Assembly: GCA_030068145.1 (NCBI GenBank)
Contig: JAPJBO010000518.1
Span: forward strand, 62,001-126,000
Length of the DNA stretch: 64,000 bases
Direction: 5' to 3'
Source of the DNA: Diplonema papillatum
Taxonomy: Eukaryota > Euglenozoa > Diplonemea > Diplonemida > Diplonemidae
The translations under genes were made by a program, and so were the position numbers. The notes under the pieces were generated by a model. It searched no databases. It was not told the DNA's origin and saw only the letters and a list, made by a program, of their open reading frames with translations. Below are positions 41,191 to 53,939 of this stretch, piece by piece. The first letter of the stretch is position 1, and every line of letters starts with the position of its first letter.

Positions 41191-41924
41191 GCTTGGAGAA
41201 AAGAAAGGAGGGGAAGGTGAAGACAGGGGAGGCCGTGGGAGGTGGAAGGCAAGAACGCTGTGTTGGCAACGTCGTTTTTTCCGTCCTTCAATCCACGGAC
41301 ACGTGGGACCACCCGTACGCGAGCACAGGCAAATCCCTTCGGGAGAGAGCCCCGACAAAGTGGTGGGAGGGGTTAAGGGGAGCAGCTTTTCTTAGATCCC
41401 GTTCCTTGTTTGCAAAGACGAAGAGAACTCGTGACGCTGTCTTGCCTTCGCGCGGTTGTAAGAAACGCTGGGATCGTAGGTAATGGTGCAAGATGCGGGG
41501 GCTCAGACAGAGTATGTCCGAAACAAAAAGTGGTGGATGCGGCTGGCATCGTTTCGTTTGAGGTACTGTGCGAACGCGGCCTGTCGTTCAAGCAGTGCTG
41601 TAATGAACACCGGAACAACAGGTATATCGCGTTCTGAAAACTCAACTCCGCAGCAATCGGCGTCAATGCCAATTGGGGAGGAAGCTGTTTCGAATCGGGA
41701 AACGGTGAAAGCATTTTGTACAGCTTTGAAAGTAAAACATGAAGTGAACGAGAATGAGAGGGAGGCCCTTGTGGCGATCGGCATCCCGTGAAACAGGAAA
41801 CGGCGACGGTGAAGGTAACTTTTGAAGTCGTTCGGTTACGAGCGACGGAGGTAGAGTAAGAGAAAGCGGTATCAAAATCAAAAAAAGAGAACGAAAAGAC
41901 GTCTCTGGCATTTTCAGAAAAAGA

Positions 41925-41946
41925 GAGAGTGAGAGAGAGAGAGAGA

Positions 41947-41984
<38 letters not shown>

Positions 41985-41998
41985 CTATGCGCTGTCGT
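41925..41998. repeat. (GA)n-(GT)n compound microsatellite
   Basis: GAGAGAGA followed by GTGTGTGT with a GCGCGC interruption, directly 3' of the tubulin stop codon. Confidence 0.95.
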
Positions 41999-42002
41999 AC
42001 TA

Positions 42003-43600
<1,598 letters not shown>

Positions 43601-45025
43601 CAGTTTGCAAACTGCCTAAAAACAACGTTCGCTGCCGCGGACGAACAGAGTTGTTCGGCCCTAGCGACCCAGGGCTGTACCCCCCCCCCCGGGGGTCCTC
43701 GGCTGCCTCAACAAACTGACCTCGGAGTGTGTTCAGGAAGGAAGCACAACCCAAAGTCCTGTGCCTTGAGTCTACTGTTAACAGGATGTGTGCCTGTCCT
43801 GAATAAAATAAGAATCCTTGCTTGGAGGTCCACGTGTGTTTGTAGCGTTAATTATCATCATACTCCAGTGTATTGGTACCTCACATGTGAAAACCCAATC
43901 TTACAGCCCTGGGGGGTACAGCCCCAATTCACAAACCTGTACCCACGATATTGTACTTGCAGCATGTTTGCTTTTGCTCCAGCTCCAGGAGCACCCGACG
44001 TCATCGATACAGGCGTCCTAACTGTGGCGCACCCACCATGCTGAAGAACGTTCGCGCTCTCGACACTCGTGGGTCTGCGCTCAACACACCGCACGACGTG
44101 TCACAAGGACCCGAAACATACCTGACCTTCACGGTAGCATTGGGCGGTGAAGTCTCTCTCTAGACCGTTGCGCCCAATCAGAGTGTCCACTGCGTGGAAT
44201 CGCTCCATACAACGTGTGCTAGAACATGTGTTAGGTTGTGTCTAAAGCGGCTTCGATGTCGGCGATGATTTGGGTCATCGTCGTGGGACGTGTCAATCAT
44301 CAAACAAGGAGCCGAGTTGGCCAGGATCTCAGGAGGAAGGGGGTGATACACATGCGAATGCGTTCTGGGACGTGACTCTTTATCTCCAGCGAGGCACCGA
44401 AACTTGCCTTCGCTACGTCGGCGCTCTTCGGCAGTGCAGGCCTTCGCCTTCAGGAGAGCGGCACACAGTGTCGAGCCTTTGAGTATTCGCTACGATTTCC
44501 AGTAGCGGGCCGGTGGTGGCTACCGTACTGGAAGTCGGCCCTTGATGAGTAATTGTAACGTCACGTGCAAGAGCCTAAGAAAAGGTGATACACAGTGGCA
44601 TGAAAGTAAATTCCAGCGGGAAAGAGGCCATAACTACCGCCCGTATCAGTCCTACAGGATACTACGGAGTTGCGGCAACAAGCGAGGTAGAAAACAAGAA
44701 AAAGAAAAGTGTCCACCCTGAACACATTTGTGAGTTGGCTGAAGAGGAGCATAGTCCCTGAGAAGCTTGCGCCAGCTAGCTGAGCTAGCAAAAAAGCTGC
44801 GGATAAAGTCGTTTGTAGCTTGCCGCATGTATTGAGTTGCTACGCCTTGTCATTACCTAACAAGACTCTTCAAATGGCATTTCAACATGGTGAATACAAA
44901 AACGCTTGCAGTGATATCCATGTTGTCTCACTGCAAGTGGTTTTGTATTTACCAAGGTTCTCTCACCTACCGGCTTCAGGCCGGTAAACCGGTTTTCGCG
45001 GGCGGGGTAAGCCGCCCGGCCAGAG
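43601..45025. other. Intergenic stretch without a supported gene
   Basis: Only short frames with no conserved character. Contains a GC-run at 43680-43693, the hairpin at 44889-44950 and, at 44970-45020, short palindromic pieces (CCGGCTTCAGGCCGG; GGGCGGGGTAAGCCGCCC). Confidence 0.6.
44889..44950. repeat. Isolated 24-bp inverted repeat with 13-nt loop
   Basis: ATACAAAAACGCTTGCAGTGA pairs with TCACTGCAAGTGGTTTTGTAT with three mismatches. It is either a very short foldback element or a small-RNA-type hairpin. Confidence 0.7.
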
Positions 45026-45270
45026 AAACGCTCGAGAGGCTTCCTTGTGCTTACTCCGAAGGAGGCTAGAGGGGGAGAAACGATACAACTGCTAAGTGGG
45101 TCTTTTTTGGGGTGCAAGTTCACTTAGTGCAAGCACCCTTTTTTGTTGAACGCTTTCGCCCGCCACTGAAACCAGATTTTACCTGGGTTTCGTGTGGGCT
45201 ACAGCATCCTTTGATATTTCACAACTGGCAGCCTCCTCAAGCAGTCGCTTCAAAGTAGGTGCTTATTCAA
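45026..45270. repeat. Family 1 element
   Basis: AACGCTCGAGAGGCTTCC to TCAAGCAGTCGC...AGTAGGTGCTTATT. About 245 bp, diverged but full length. Confidence 0.8.
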
Positions 45271-45571
45271 CAAGAAAAAGGCCAGGAACATTTCCGGACT
45301 GGTTGCACACGGCCAAAAAAGGCCGACCGTCGTCAGCGCGGAATCTGAGTGTTTGCTCTGATTTGTCAGAACCACTCACGCTGGCAGAGCACTGGCGAAG
45401 CAGCCCGGGCGAAGCCTCTGAAACAGTGCGAAGTTTTTAGAGTTTCAGCCCAGCTTGTTGGCCGAACAACTGCGCTCCGACTTGCCTTCTCATTTACGGC
45501 CAATCTGAACGCAGCCAACATGGAAATAGTTGGTTCCCTCATGTATTGGGCGGAGAATGTTTGTCCACGCC

Positions 45572-46006
45572 TCAGCTCGTAGTGGCGTTGTCAAGAATGC
45601 AGTCGTGTTTCTGACTCGCTTGTTTGATGACAATGTACTTCGTCTTCTCGACATGACGTCTGCGAAGCTTTGAAAAGGTGACCAGGTCCTCCCCGTTGAA
45701 GCACAACTGCCGTTCTATGATATTGTTCATGAAATTCCGCACGTGATGGATTGGCCTCTGCCGCAGGCAGGCATTTTGCAAAGTCCTGGGACAACCTACA
45801 ACGTACTGATGGTGCTTGGCACGTGTGAGTGCGACGTTCAGCCGGCTAGCATCCTCAAGAAACCCAACGTTGGCGTTAGCATTGCACCGGACACACGATA
45901 TGATGATAATATCAAACTCGCCTCCTTGGAATGCATCCACTGTGCTCACCCTCACCGCAGACCACCTCGCGTTGCGCTTCTTTATCTCCTCTTGCAACAA
46001 GTATGC
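45572..46006 (-). CDS. SF1 helicase, last exon
   Basis: 435 nt, phase 0 with the previous exon. The acceptor reads CACCCCCAG|GCATAC. It carries helicase motif V (STVDAFQGGEFDIIIIS) and motif VI (RLNVALTRAKHHQYVVG) of the UPF1-like superfamily 1, then a helical C-terminal tail ending ILDNATTS before TGA. Confidence 0.9.
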   Translation of the reverse strand, partial: AYLLQEEIKKRNARWSAVRVSTVDAFQGGEFDIIIISCVRCNANANVGFLEDASRLNVALTRAKHHQYVVGCPRTLQNACLRQRPIHHVRNFMNNIIERQLCFNGEDLVTFSKLRRRHVEKTKYIVIKQASQKHDCILDNATTS

Positions 46007-46715
46007 CTGGGGGTGTTGTTTAGTTTGGGTCAAACGGTGGCCGACTTGATGTGCAGGAATCTTTGACGTAGTAGTGGTAATGGTAGTAGTAGTAGTAGTA
46101 GTATGTGTCGTCTGCCGAAGCAGCCAGAGACAGCAGGCGCAGGGGGCAGGTCTTGCTTTACTTTTCTCTTCTTCATGGAGACCCGCCCCCGGCAATCCCG
46201 ACTGTCCACTGTCGAGAAAGGTTTGTGCCCTATAGTGATGAGGTGGTTGACCAGGCCCCCACGAAACCCTATACACAACACGGCTACAACACGAGGATGC
46301 AGCCCTGCTTAGGTGTGCACTCAGCCATCACAGGGCCCCAGATCTCGCTACTTGACCTGACACAGCTGCCACCCAGAAGGCCGCGCAGTAACCTTCGCAA
46401 TGAAGGCACGCGCAGCTGAGTGTACGTAGGCGATCCATACAACAGCTGCATCAGACGCAGCTTGATCCGAGAGCTCGCTAGGGGAGCTGGCGCTGCTCAC
46501 CTGCCAGTCTCACAACTGACTGCTGCCCATCTTTGACGCAAGAAATCGACTTTGACGAATCTTTGACGCAAAGAAAAAAAAAACATGGCCTCGATATGTC
46601 CACAAAACAATAGGCGAGGCAACAAGCATTCGCTCTGTGCACCTCCGAGGTTGATCCCTCCAGTGTTTCTTGGCCGGAGTATCGACCCATAACTAACGCA
46701 GTCGGACGGTACACG

Positions 46716-46800
46716 AAATACTCGACGTAGCTGCTTTGACTCCGAATGGAAGGCTGGCAGCTATTGTCGAGCACTTCCTTCCAAGCTGGCGCTTATGTAA
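46716..46800. repeat. Family 2 element, short form, in the helicase intron
   Basis: AAATACTCGACGTAGCTGC and TGTCGAGCACTTCCTTCC flank a shortened interior. It lies about 43 nt after the donor at 46842. Confidence 0.75.
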
Positions 46801-46842
46801 AAAAAGAAGTGCTACAAAGAAGAAGTGAAAGAAAAGGCACAC

Positions 46843-48987
46843 CTGGTCGCTGTAGAACGTGATGACTCCAACATTCGAGAATGCCACAGCATCAGCGACA
46901 AAAAGGAAGTGAAGGATGGTCAGCACAGCCGACACCTCGTCGTAGTTGACGAACGAAGGCGAATCTTCGCACAGCTTCTCCTCTTTGCCCTCCACAGAAA
47001 AAAAGGCGAGGGGTTCGTGGAGGAAGAGCGCGAGCGACTTGTCTTCGAATAAAGCCGGCCGTCTGAAAACGCTTTCAGCGGTCTGCAGGCGCCCGTCGTA
47101 AAACTCGGCGTTTGGGAAAACGAAGATGCTGTCGTGCATTCGGTATTGCCGCTGCAGCATGTACGACCGCGGGCGGGGAGCTCTGAGCAGGCGCGCCATG
47201 CTACTCTGGCCGTAGCCTCTGTTGGCGTGGTCTTGGGGAACAAGCGGGCAAAGCTGCTTCTCATCGCCGACAAGGAGAAGCCTCGCAGGATAGTGCTGAA
47301 AGGGAATCATCAGGTCTGCTTCATGCGCCTGTGCCGCTTCGTCGACTACCAGGTAGCCGACGACCCTCGATGCGTCGGCATCGCTCTGAAGTGAGTGACG
47401 GCCCGATGTGCACAGAGTGGTAAACACAAAAGAAGCAGCCTCAAAGCACAACTGGTCAATTTGAAGAGCTTGCAGCGTATTTGCACGGTTGAAGACCTCG
47501 GATCGGAGCTTGGTGACACCATCAAAATCAACTGCAGGAAAGGACTCAATCGAGATGTCTGAAATCTTCGCGAGTGTCCGCGCCCGGACTCGCTTGGCAA
47601 AACTGTTGTACTGCTCTGCAGCTACCAGTAACGGCTTCCGAAAGGCGGGTATTTCCGGTCTTGATAGCGCTGCTTTTGCCTCAAAAAGGTGTGCCAAGCT
47701 GTGTGCCCAAGCCTGAATCTCGTCCTGCAACTTGTCAGCAGAGAAGTGTTCGAGTCTTGCGGGAATCTTTTCGGCCCTGCCGATCAATGTGACGAGGTGT
47801 TCCTCCCCAAACCGGTCCGTGAAGTGTATCCCGTCGCACATCGTTTCGAAAGCAGCCAGGCCCACGTGAACGGCTGCATTGGAAGGCGCGGCGAACACAG
47901 CTTTACTAGCCGCCGACACACGCAGGTTGCGCAGGAAAGTCACAAGAACCCGAGTTTTCCCGGTACCCGGAGGACCTTGAATAATATTCAAGAGATGGTC
48001 GCTCGAAAGGCAGCCACGAACCGCGGCTTCTTGTGACGGATCGAGTTCGTCGATACCAGATAGTTGGGCCGATAATGCTAGAGACTCACATGGATTGGCT
48101 GTCCCCAATGTCAGCGTCTCGCATCGATCGGCTATCACCATAGGCGATGGAGGCGATGGCTCTGTCGGAGTTCCCCATTGATTGGTTATCTCCATCGTAG
48201 ATGGCTCTGACTGAGTATCCCATCGATCGGCTATCACCATAGGCGATGGCTCTGTCGGAGTTCCCCATTGATTGGTTATCTCCATCGGAGATGGTTCTGA
48301 CAGAGTATCCCATCGATCGGCTATCACCATACGCGATGGATCTGTCAGAGTTCCCAATCGATTGGTTATCTCCATAGGAGATGGCTCTGAAAGAGTATCC
48401 CATCGATCGGCTATCTCCATCGGCGATGGCTCTCGCACCGAATTTCGACCCAAAAACTCTTCCGAAAATGCGGGAAGTGCCGCGACCTTGCAGGCCGTGT
48501 ACCTCCTTGCTGCAGGCAGAAGCCCTACCAAAAACACAATTCGACTCTGCTTTTGCAAATGTGGTGTGTTAATCTTCATCACTTCGGCACTGTACACACT
48601 GTTGAATGCAACCTTGACCTGCCCCGGTGTGTTCGGCGTCGGGCGCACTTCTTGATGGAGGATCGCCAACATGCGCGGGATTAAACTGTTGTCAGATGAT
48701 TCACCAGGCAATTGCAGGTGGATATTTTCAACGTAGACGAGCATGTTGACAGCCGAGTACTTCATGTCGGGAAGTGTGACCTCGAAAAAAAACGTGTGAG
48801 GGTCGGTTTGCCTGACAAACTGTGCGTCCACTGCAACAGTGCTTTTGAGAGACTTCCGAACGCTGACCGCAGTGTGGCGCACCTGCGCGGTTGATTTTGG
48901 CGGCGGTACCCAAAAGTTGTTGGAAGGACGAAAAGGGCAAAGACTCCCCCGACCGTATCGCGTGTGTCGACCGAAAACGGCTTGCAC
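46843..48987 (-). CDS. UPF1/SEN1-type SF1 RNA/DNA helicase, main exon
   Basis: Up to 715 codons; with the last exon about 860. An N-terminal domain of unknown type is followed by a Ser/Pro-rich coding minisatellite (48100-48450). The ATPase/helicase core has Walker A in IQGPPGTGKTRV, DEAA box in YLVVDEAAQAHE, motif III in VGDEKQLCPLV, then QRQYRMHDSI typical of UPF1-like proteins. The donor is GACCAG|GTGTGC at 46842. Such enzymes act on nucleic acid in NMD, transcription termination or RNA processing; the exact member cannot be named. The open frame begins at a GTG just after an in-frame stop, so either the exon starts at an acceptor near 48982 or translation starts at the ATG in TLPDMKYS. 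Confidence 0.9.
48100..48450 (-). repeat. Coding minisatellite inside the helicase
   Basis: Alternating 45-bp units encode EPSPMEIADRWDTLS- and EPSPMEITNQWGTPT-type 15-mers (a 90 bp dimer, about 3.5 copies). All are in frame and lie directly upstream of the ATPase core. Confidence 0.92.
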
Positions 48988-49061
48988 GCAAGCGAAGAAT
49001 GTTCAGATTATGTTTGAAAAACCGCAATGGAGTGTTGATAAACTCCAAAAGATATATTTTC

Positions 49062-49160
49062 AGCCTACCTGTGTTTCGTGTGATTTACAGCACATTTACC
49101 TGCTTTGATCTTTTGCGGCTGGCAGCCTCCTCAAGTATTTCCTACAACGCGTGCTTATAC
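49062..49160. repeat. Family 1 element, right half
   Basis: Shares CTGTGTTTCGTGTGATTTAC, CCTCCTCAAGTATTTCC and GTGCTTATAC. It abuts the broken recombinase ORF. Confidence 0.8.
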
Positions 49161-49189
49161 AAAAAAAAAAAAATAAGACGCGTCACTGG

Positions 49190-50042
49190 CTAACCACGGT
49201 TGAAACCGGAAAATGATGAGGGGAGGGAATTGTTTTTCGTTGAACGCTTTGCCCTGGACGTTTGTTTCTTGGTACAGGGCGCAAGGAAACCCTACGCGCT
49301 GTCTCCTCACATCTCCCACTCTCGACGCCGTCAGCCACGCGACCGCGAGAACCACAGCGGCCTGGGGGTCGACCGTCGTTAGCTCGTCCACCGTCCGATA
49401 CAGCGTCTCCTTCGATATCGGCCTCGCTTGCCGCACCTCTCCGGTTTTGAGCTTGGCGAGACCCCTCAAAGCCATCGTGAGGCGGTGGTCGCTGAGCACA
49501 ACTCCTTCCAGCCGAAGAGTCGCCCGCACGTTGGCCACTTCCGTGAGGATCGACGAGGGCTTCAGCCCTTCGGCGTGGCACCACCCGATGAACGCCAGGA
49601 GCTGATCCGCGTGCGGGTGACTCTGCAGCTGGGCCTTCGCAACGAATCTGGCCCATTTGGAGGCCGAGTACCGCATGTTTCGCCACGTCGCTTCCGCGTA
49701 CGACGCGCTGTAGATGCGGTGGAGGGCGTCGGTGATTCGCTCCCGCGTCACGTCTCCGAACCTTCTCAGCGGCCGTCCCGGACGTGGGGCGCTGCGGCTT
49801 CGGGGACGCAGCGGGACGTCGCTTGCGAAGGGGTAACCATCACCACCGATTTCCCTTACCGGAGGGCCACCCCCCTTTCTTCCCGCCTTTTCGGCTGTCA
49901 CCTCGAAAAGGAGCGTCTCGGTGGGCGCTGCTTCCGCGGTACCCCTTGCCGCCCTGCCGTACACGAGACTCGGGGCCCCTGGACCGGAAGCGGGGTTTCG
50001 TCTTTTTGACCTCCTTGTCGTACTCCTCTCTGAGCTCGACAA
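49190..50042 (-). pseudogene. Broken tyrosine recombinase of a second element
   Basis: An N-terminal basic/disordered region, then a core-binding domain (ALHRIYSASYAEATWRNMRY, HADQLLAFIGWCHAEGLK) and the first catalytic Arg (AWLTASRVGDVRRQRV). The sequence then leaves the family at about 49290 and runs into a family-1 element, so H-x-x-R and the nucleophilic Tyr are missing. The 5' part overlaps the upstream capsid-like ORF by 200 nt in another frame, the same layout as at 8.9-11.0 kb. Confidence 0.75.
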
Positions 50043-50652
50043 TCTCCGACGGGAAGTCGGCCCACTTCTGGCGCTGCTCAGCCGCCGCCAGCGCCCTCGG
50101 GTTCCACCTCCGTGTGATGGCGTCCCGGATGAGGCCGGCGACGGTGTCCTGTATAGCAGGGTCCTGTATCCGTGGGACCAGCTGCCGGATCACCTCGAAG
50201 GCGCGCGTCACTTCGCGCTTGGCACTCGCCGCCCTCAGGGTCGATGGGCCCCAAACCCGCTTCGCTTCTTCAAACGCCCGCCACGGGTCGCGCAGCCACT
50301 CCGTTGGGTCTGCCAGCTCCCCCTCCGAGAACGGAGGCCTGGTGTGCCATTGGGGCTCGGGGTGGAGTGGGGGGGGCGCGCGCAGTCCTTCGCTCGCCTC
50401 GGTCCCGCGTGCCAGGTGTGCCCCTGCGCCCGGGTTGCTCGCCCCCGTTTCAGGTGCCTGCCCAACGCCATCTTCAGAGTCCTCTCCGGTGGATTCGTCG
50501 TCGCTGTCCTCGAGGGGGGCGCCTTCCTTCTTTTCTATGAGGCGCGCCTTGACTTCCGCCTTGGACCGCAGGCCCCTGACCTCGACGCCGAGCTCCGCGG
50601 CGACCGCTCGCAGCTCTACCAGCTTCAGGCTGGACAGGTATTCTTCCGTCAC
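49840..50652 (-). CDS. SAP-domain capsid-like ORF of the second element
   Basis: 270 residues. Residues 5-41 form a SAP motif (YLSSLKLVELRAVAAELG, then GLRSKAEVKARLIEK), a two-helix DNA-binding module. An acidic linker, an alpha-helical domain (DPTEWLRDPWRAFEEAKRVW) and a Lys/Arg/Gly-rich tail follow. The in-frame start is a GTG, while an ATG 13 bases upstream is out of frame across a run of seven A, so a 1-base slip in that run is the likely reason. Function inferred as the capsid-like partner of the recombinase. Confidence 0.6.
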   Translation of the reverse strand: MTEEYLSSLKLVELRAVAAELGVEVRGLRSKAEVKARLIEKKEGAPLEDSDDESTGEDSEDGVGQAPETGASNPGAGAHLARGTEASEGLRAPPPLHPEPQWHTRPPFSEGELADPTEWLRDPWRAFEEAKRVWGPSTLRAASAKREVTRAFEVIRQLVPRIQDPAIQDTVAGLIRDAITRRWNPRALAAAEQRQKWADFPSEIVELREEYDKEVKKTKPRFRSRGPESRVRQGGKGYRGSSAHRDAPFRGDSRKGGKKGGWPSGKGNRW

Positions 50653-50687
50653 CGTCTTTTTTTGGCATGTTTTCCAAGTGTGGGCAA

Positions 50688-50800
50688 GCGAGGGGTGAAG
50701 TTACGATGTTTTCGGGATAGCGACGGGGTTATTCAACCTGTAACGAGTGTTAGGTATTCGTCGGATATATTGATCTTCTAAGATCTGCGATCTTATACGA
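50688..50800. repeat. Family 3 repeat, second copy
   Basis: GCAAGCGAGGGGTGAAGTT, TTTCGGGATAGCGACGGGG and ATCTTCTAAGATCTGCGAT match 29500-29640. Confidence 0.8.
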
Positions 50801-51702
50801 CAAAAAAAAAAATGCAACTGCCAGAGGAGGACCTTCGTGCCTACCTGGCGCCGTCGTGTAACGCTGTGGATCCTCTTCTTCTTTGCGACTGCGGCCTGCG
50901 GCAGCGGCTAACGTTGGTGACGGGCAGCTGCAGCGTGTTCCATTGAACTAACGGCACGGGTGTGACGTCGTTCAGGCGGTCCTTCTTTCTTTCCGCCCTT
51001 CATCCGGCCGCGAAACGTGCGCAGTGTGAGAATCCCGTCCATCACGGTGTAGATACCGTGGTCTATCCTGGTCTATCTCTATGCCGAAGAGCTCCATAGA
51101 ATTGCTTGAGGAGTTGTCTATCACGGCCTGGCCAATGTTGCAAACGCGCCCACTACCACCACCACTACCAGGCATCGCAACGACGCGAGCAACAGCGCCG
51201 CAGAAAGGCGAAGACTCACCAGTGCCTGCCACACCCGGAGATGACTCGAAGGAACGCCACCACCAGGGCAAGACCGGCAGCAACCACAGTGCGAGAGGCC
51301 AACCACACCTCGAGCAGCACACCCGAAGATGCACCACTCCGGTACGCGGGCGGGAGAGCGCCAGCCTCGCCAGTGACACTGTCGCCAGCAAGGAAAACAG
51401 CGGCGCCAGTAAAACGAAGACGAGGGTCATGTGCCAATGAAAATGCAAAAGTCACGACCGTTCCTCTCCCACGGACTCGTTCCAGATCCGAGTTAGCATA
51501 CTCGTATGCGCTCGATCAAATGGCAAAAAAGGCAATCGAGCAAAGCTATCGGTCGTAGAGACCCGTGAAATCGAAGGCGGGGCTTGCAGAAGCGTGCACA
51601 CCGGCGAGGAAGGGAAAGGACGCAGAGCGACCGCGAACACGATGATTCGAATGAGTGCAGACGCCAGAAGCACGACACGGTGCGATCGAAGAGGTGAGCC
51701 AC
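50801..51702. other. Stretch without a supported gene
   Basis: Short overlapping frames on both strands without recognisable domains. I see nothing else. Confidence 0.5.
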
Positions 51703-52080
51703 CTAGTGACTAGTGCAGGCCACTGCTGCAGATATTGTGTATTCTGACCTCAAGTTGGCCCATAGCTTATCCCCAACTTTCGTGCCCACTACCGCGTACC
51801 GCTGCCTCACCCATTCTAAACCCTGCACGATCTTGCGCCGTGTAAGCTCGTGCGTGATGCTGTTGAACATTTCAGGACATGAACCGGACAACTCACGCCA
51901 GATTCGGGCCTTCTCAGTCTCTGAACACAGAGATACAACAAACCCGATTGGGTCAGCTCCTGCGAGCTTCTCCAGAAAGGCTCTCGTCGCTTTGAAGCGT
52001 CTCTTCATGATGCCCGATGACCTATCGTACTTCGTATACGTCTTGCCTCGCGAATTCTTCAACCGGTGTTTCGACAACAC
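51703..52080 (-). CDS. Hypothetical protein or exon
   Basis: About 125 residues, Lys/Arg-rich at the start (KHRLKNSRGKTYTKYDRSSG), then amphipathic helices (FKATRAFLEKLAGADPIGF, THELTRRKIVQGLEWVRQRY). It has no stop for its length and protein-like composition, but I recognise no family. Near its 5' end AACACCGGTTGAAGAATTC is unremarkable, and no clear acceptor is visible. It may be a 3' exon of the 52.4-53.3 kb gene or a separate small gene. Confidence 0.45.
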   Translation of the reverse strand: MLSKHRLKNSRGKTYTKYDRSSGIMKRRFKATRAFLEKLAGADPIGFVVSLCSETEKARIWRELSGSCPEMFNSITHELTRRKIVQGLEWVRQRYAVVGTKVGDKLWANLRSEYTISAAVACTSH

Positions 52081-52429
52081 GCATTCCCGAGTCGCGCATT
52101 ATAAGAATTTGTTCAGTTCCTTTGGTGGGTGGGTGCTGCGTCAAAGTCATTGTACAGGCGCTACCCTACCTGGGGCCTCAAAATCCAGAAAAACAGCGTT
52201 TTGTGCTCAAAAAAAGGCTCGCCGAGAGCATACGAGCTCGAAATCGGCCCGCAAACATGGTTTTTGGGGGGGGGTGTAGGTCCTATACCCCAGTTGCCCA
52301 GTATCTTACTATGCCAGAAAACATCTGCCCAAACCCCCCCCTCCAGTGCTGATGCTACCACGGTACACCATAGTCCCTTAGGGATGAACCAGCTTAAACT
52401 ATGGCTAGGCTGGTCGTCCTTTCTTTCGA

Positions 52430-53266
52430 CTAGCGGGACCTTGTGCAGGCAAGGAGCTCCAGTTCTTCCTTGGTGTGCGACAGTGTGCAGTGCGTTCCTG
52501 GTGTGAACCCGATCTTTACCTTGACAAAATGCAAACACTTCAAAGACAAACATTCCAAAAGCTTCAAGGCCTCGCAACTCGGTGGGGGGGGGATGCAGCA
52601 TACGTCCTCGATAATCTGCGTCGAAAAGGGCCCGCAAAGGTCGTCCATCGTAGTGACTACGGGCATCTGCTTGAGTGTCTGTTTCTTCTGCAAATCCCAG
52701 TAACTCCACCGGGATACGATATCGACGAGTCCCAGGCCGGGAGTATTCTTGTGCGCTTTATTATGGATGTCTCTGTCACCGTACACCAATTTTACGAAGC
52801 TTATTGTGTCGCCACGACTCTTCGGTTCTTCAGAACGTGGTGTTTGTGACTCGTCGGAACACTGGAAGGCGTCCCAGCAACTGTTGATGCGCGAAACCAC
52901 TTGGCTGATCAATTGTTTATCGTCTTCCGTAAGTCCCAGCCCCTGCAGCTTGTCTATATGGAACTGCTTCAGCAGCGTTTGACGCTTCTTCTTCAAGTGA
53001 ATGAGGTCGCGGTCCATAACTGAAGAGAACAACACCCCTTCAAGATCTCTCCGCGGACTGCCACCCGTTGGGGCATCGCAGATCCGCCGACTCTCTTTTA
53101 GAAGTTGTTCGACCGTCGCCATCTTGTCAGACTGTTTTTCCCCCTCTCCCAACGAAATCAAGACTTTTTCAGCCTGAGAGAGTACAGTTGTTGTGTCCAC
53201 CCCAAAACTATGCCGCCCCGGCGGCGTGCGCAATGGCACTCTGCTTGCACAGAGTCCTTGCAACAT
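52430..53266 (-). CDS. Hypothetical protein with degenerate J-like segment
   Basis: About 279 residues from the ATG at 53266 (MLQGLCASRVPLRTPP); the frame is open ~15 codons further with only a GTG. The N-terminus is Arg-rich and could be a targeting sequence. A central helical region KKKRQTLLKQFHIDKLQGLG followed by VVSRINSCWDAF resembles helices II-III of a J domain, with HID in place of the HPD needed to stimulate Hsp70. A downstream segment is rich in Trp and Cys (VDIVSRWSYWDLQ; EDVCCIPPPPSCEAL). Family not recognised; the J-like reading is tentative. Confidence 0.55.
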   Translation of the reverse strand: MLQGLCASRVPLRTPPGRHSFGVDTTTVLSQAEKVLISLGEGEKQSDKMATVEQLLKESRRICDAPTGGSPRRDLEGVLFSSVMDRDLIHLKKKRQTLLKQFHIDKLQGLGLTEDDKQLISQVVSRINSCWDAFQCSDESQTPRSEEPKSRGDTISFVKLVYGDRDIHNKAHKNTPGLGLVDIVSRWSYWDLQKKQTLKQMPVVTTMDDLCGPFSTQIIEDVCCIPPPPSCEALKLLECLSLKCLHFVKVKIGFTPGTHCTLSHTKEELELLACTRSR

Positions 53267-53679
53267 CTTCACTGCTGGTTTCTGGAACGAATAGACCACA
53301 CTGCGTCGCACAATGCCCCGCGTTGTGCGATGCTTGTTCTCGGACCCAGAATTTCAAACAGAGCGTCGATCGGGCTTTGCACCGCCCCATTCTCATTCAA
53401 ACCGATTGCACTCGATCAACGATAATTAGCAAGCCAATCATCATCGAATCACGAGTCCTACGCCGTCTGAGAGATTAGATTTTCAAGCGACACTCAACTG
53501 CTGATGGGCATGGGCGAACCCAGCCCGCTAATGCGTTCGACGACCATCGTGATTCGGTCCTTTTACCACACATCAGAATCCTGCCGGGTAGCAGTGTGTC
53601 GCGCACACTCGTGGCACTCGGATCCTCGAGAGTAGGCTCGTCACATACGCGTTGTGTACCAATACCGAGAGTGGATGGT

Positions 53680-53850
53680 GGGTGGTGTGTACACATCCAC
53701 AAGCATGGTGCAACGTAGTACCAGCACATCCCTGATATCTACGAGGTGATTGTAGCGAGGTGCTGTGGATACCACCAGCATACCACGATACCACGATGGA
53801 TGGGTTGTGTGTACACACCCATGAGCATGGTGTAGGAGTTCTGGATTTAT
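53680..53850. repeat. Two-copy GTGTACACA repeat
   Basis: GGTGTGTACACATCCACAAG and GTGTGTACACACCCATGAGC, each followed by CATGGTG. The spacing is about 125 bp. Confidence 0.6.
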
Positions 53851-53939
53851 ATTGCATCCAGCGGTTTCGTGCCGGTTCGCATGACTGACCACCCAGCGGC
53901 ACAGAAACACCGGGCGGCCGCTCGGAGTCAGGTAGTGAA

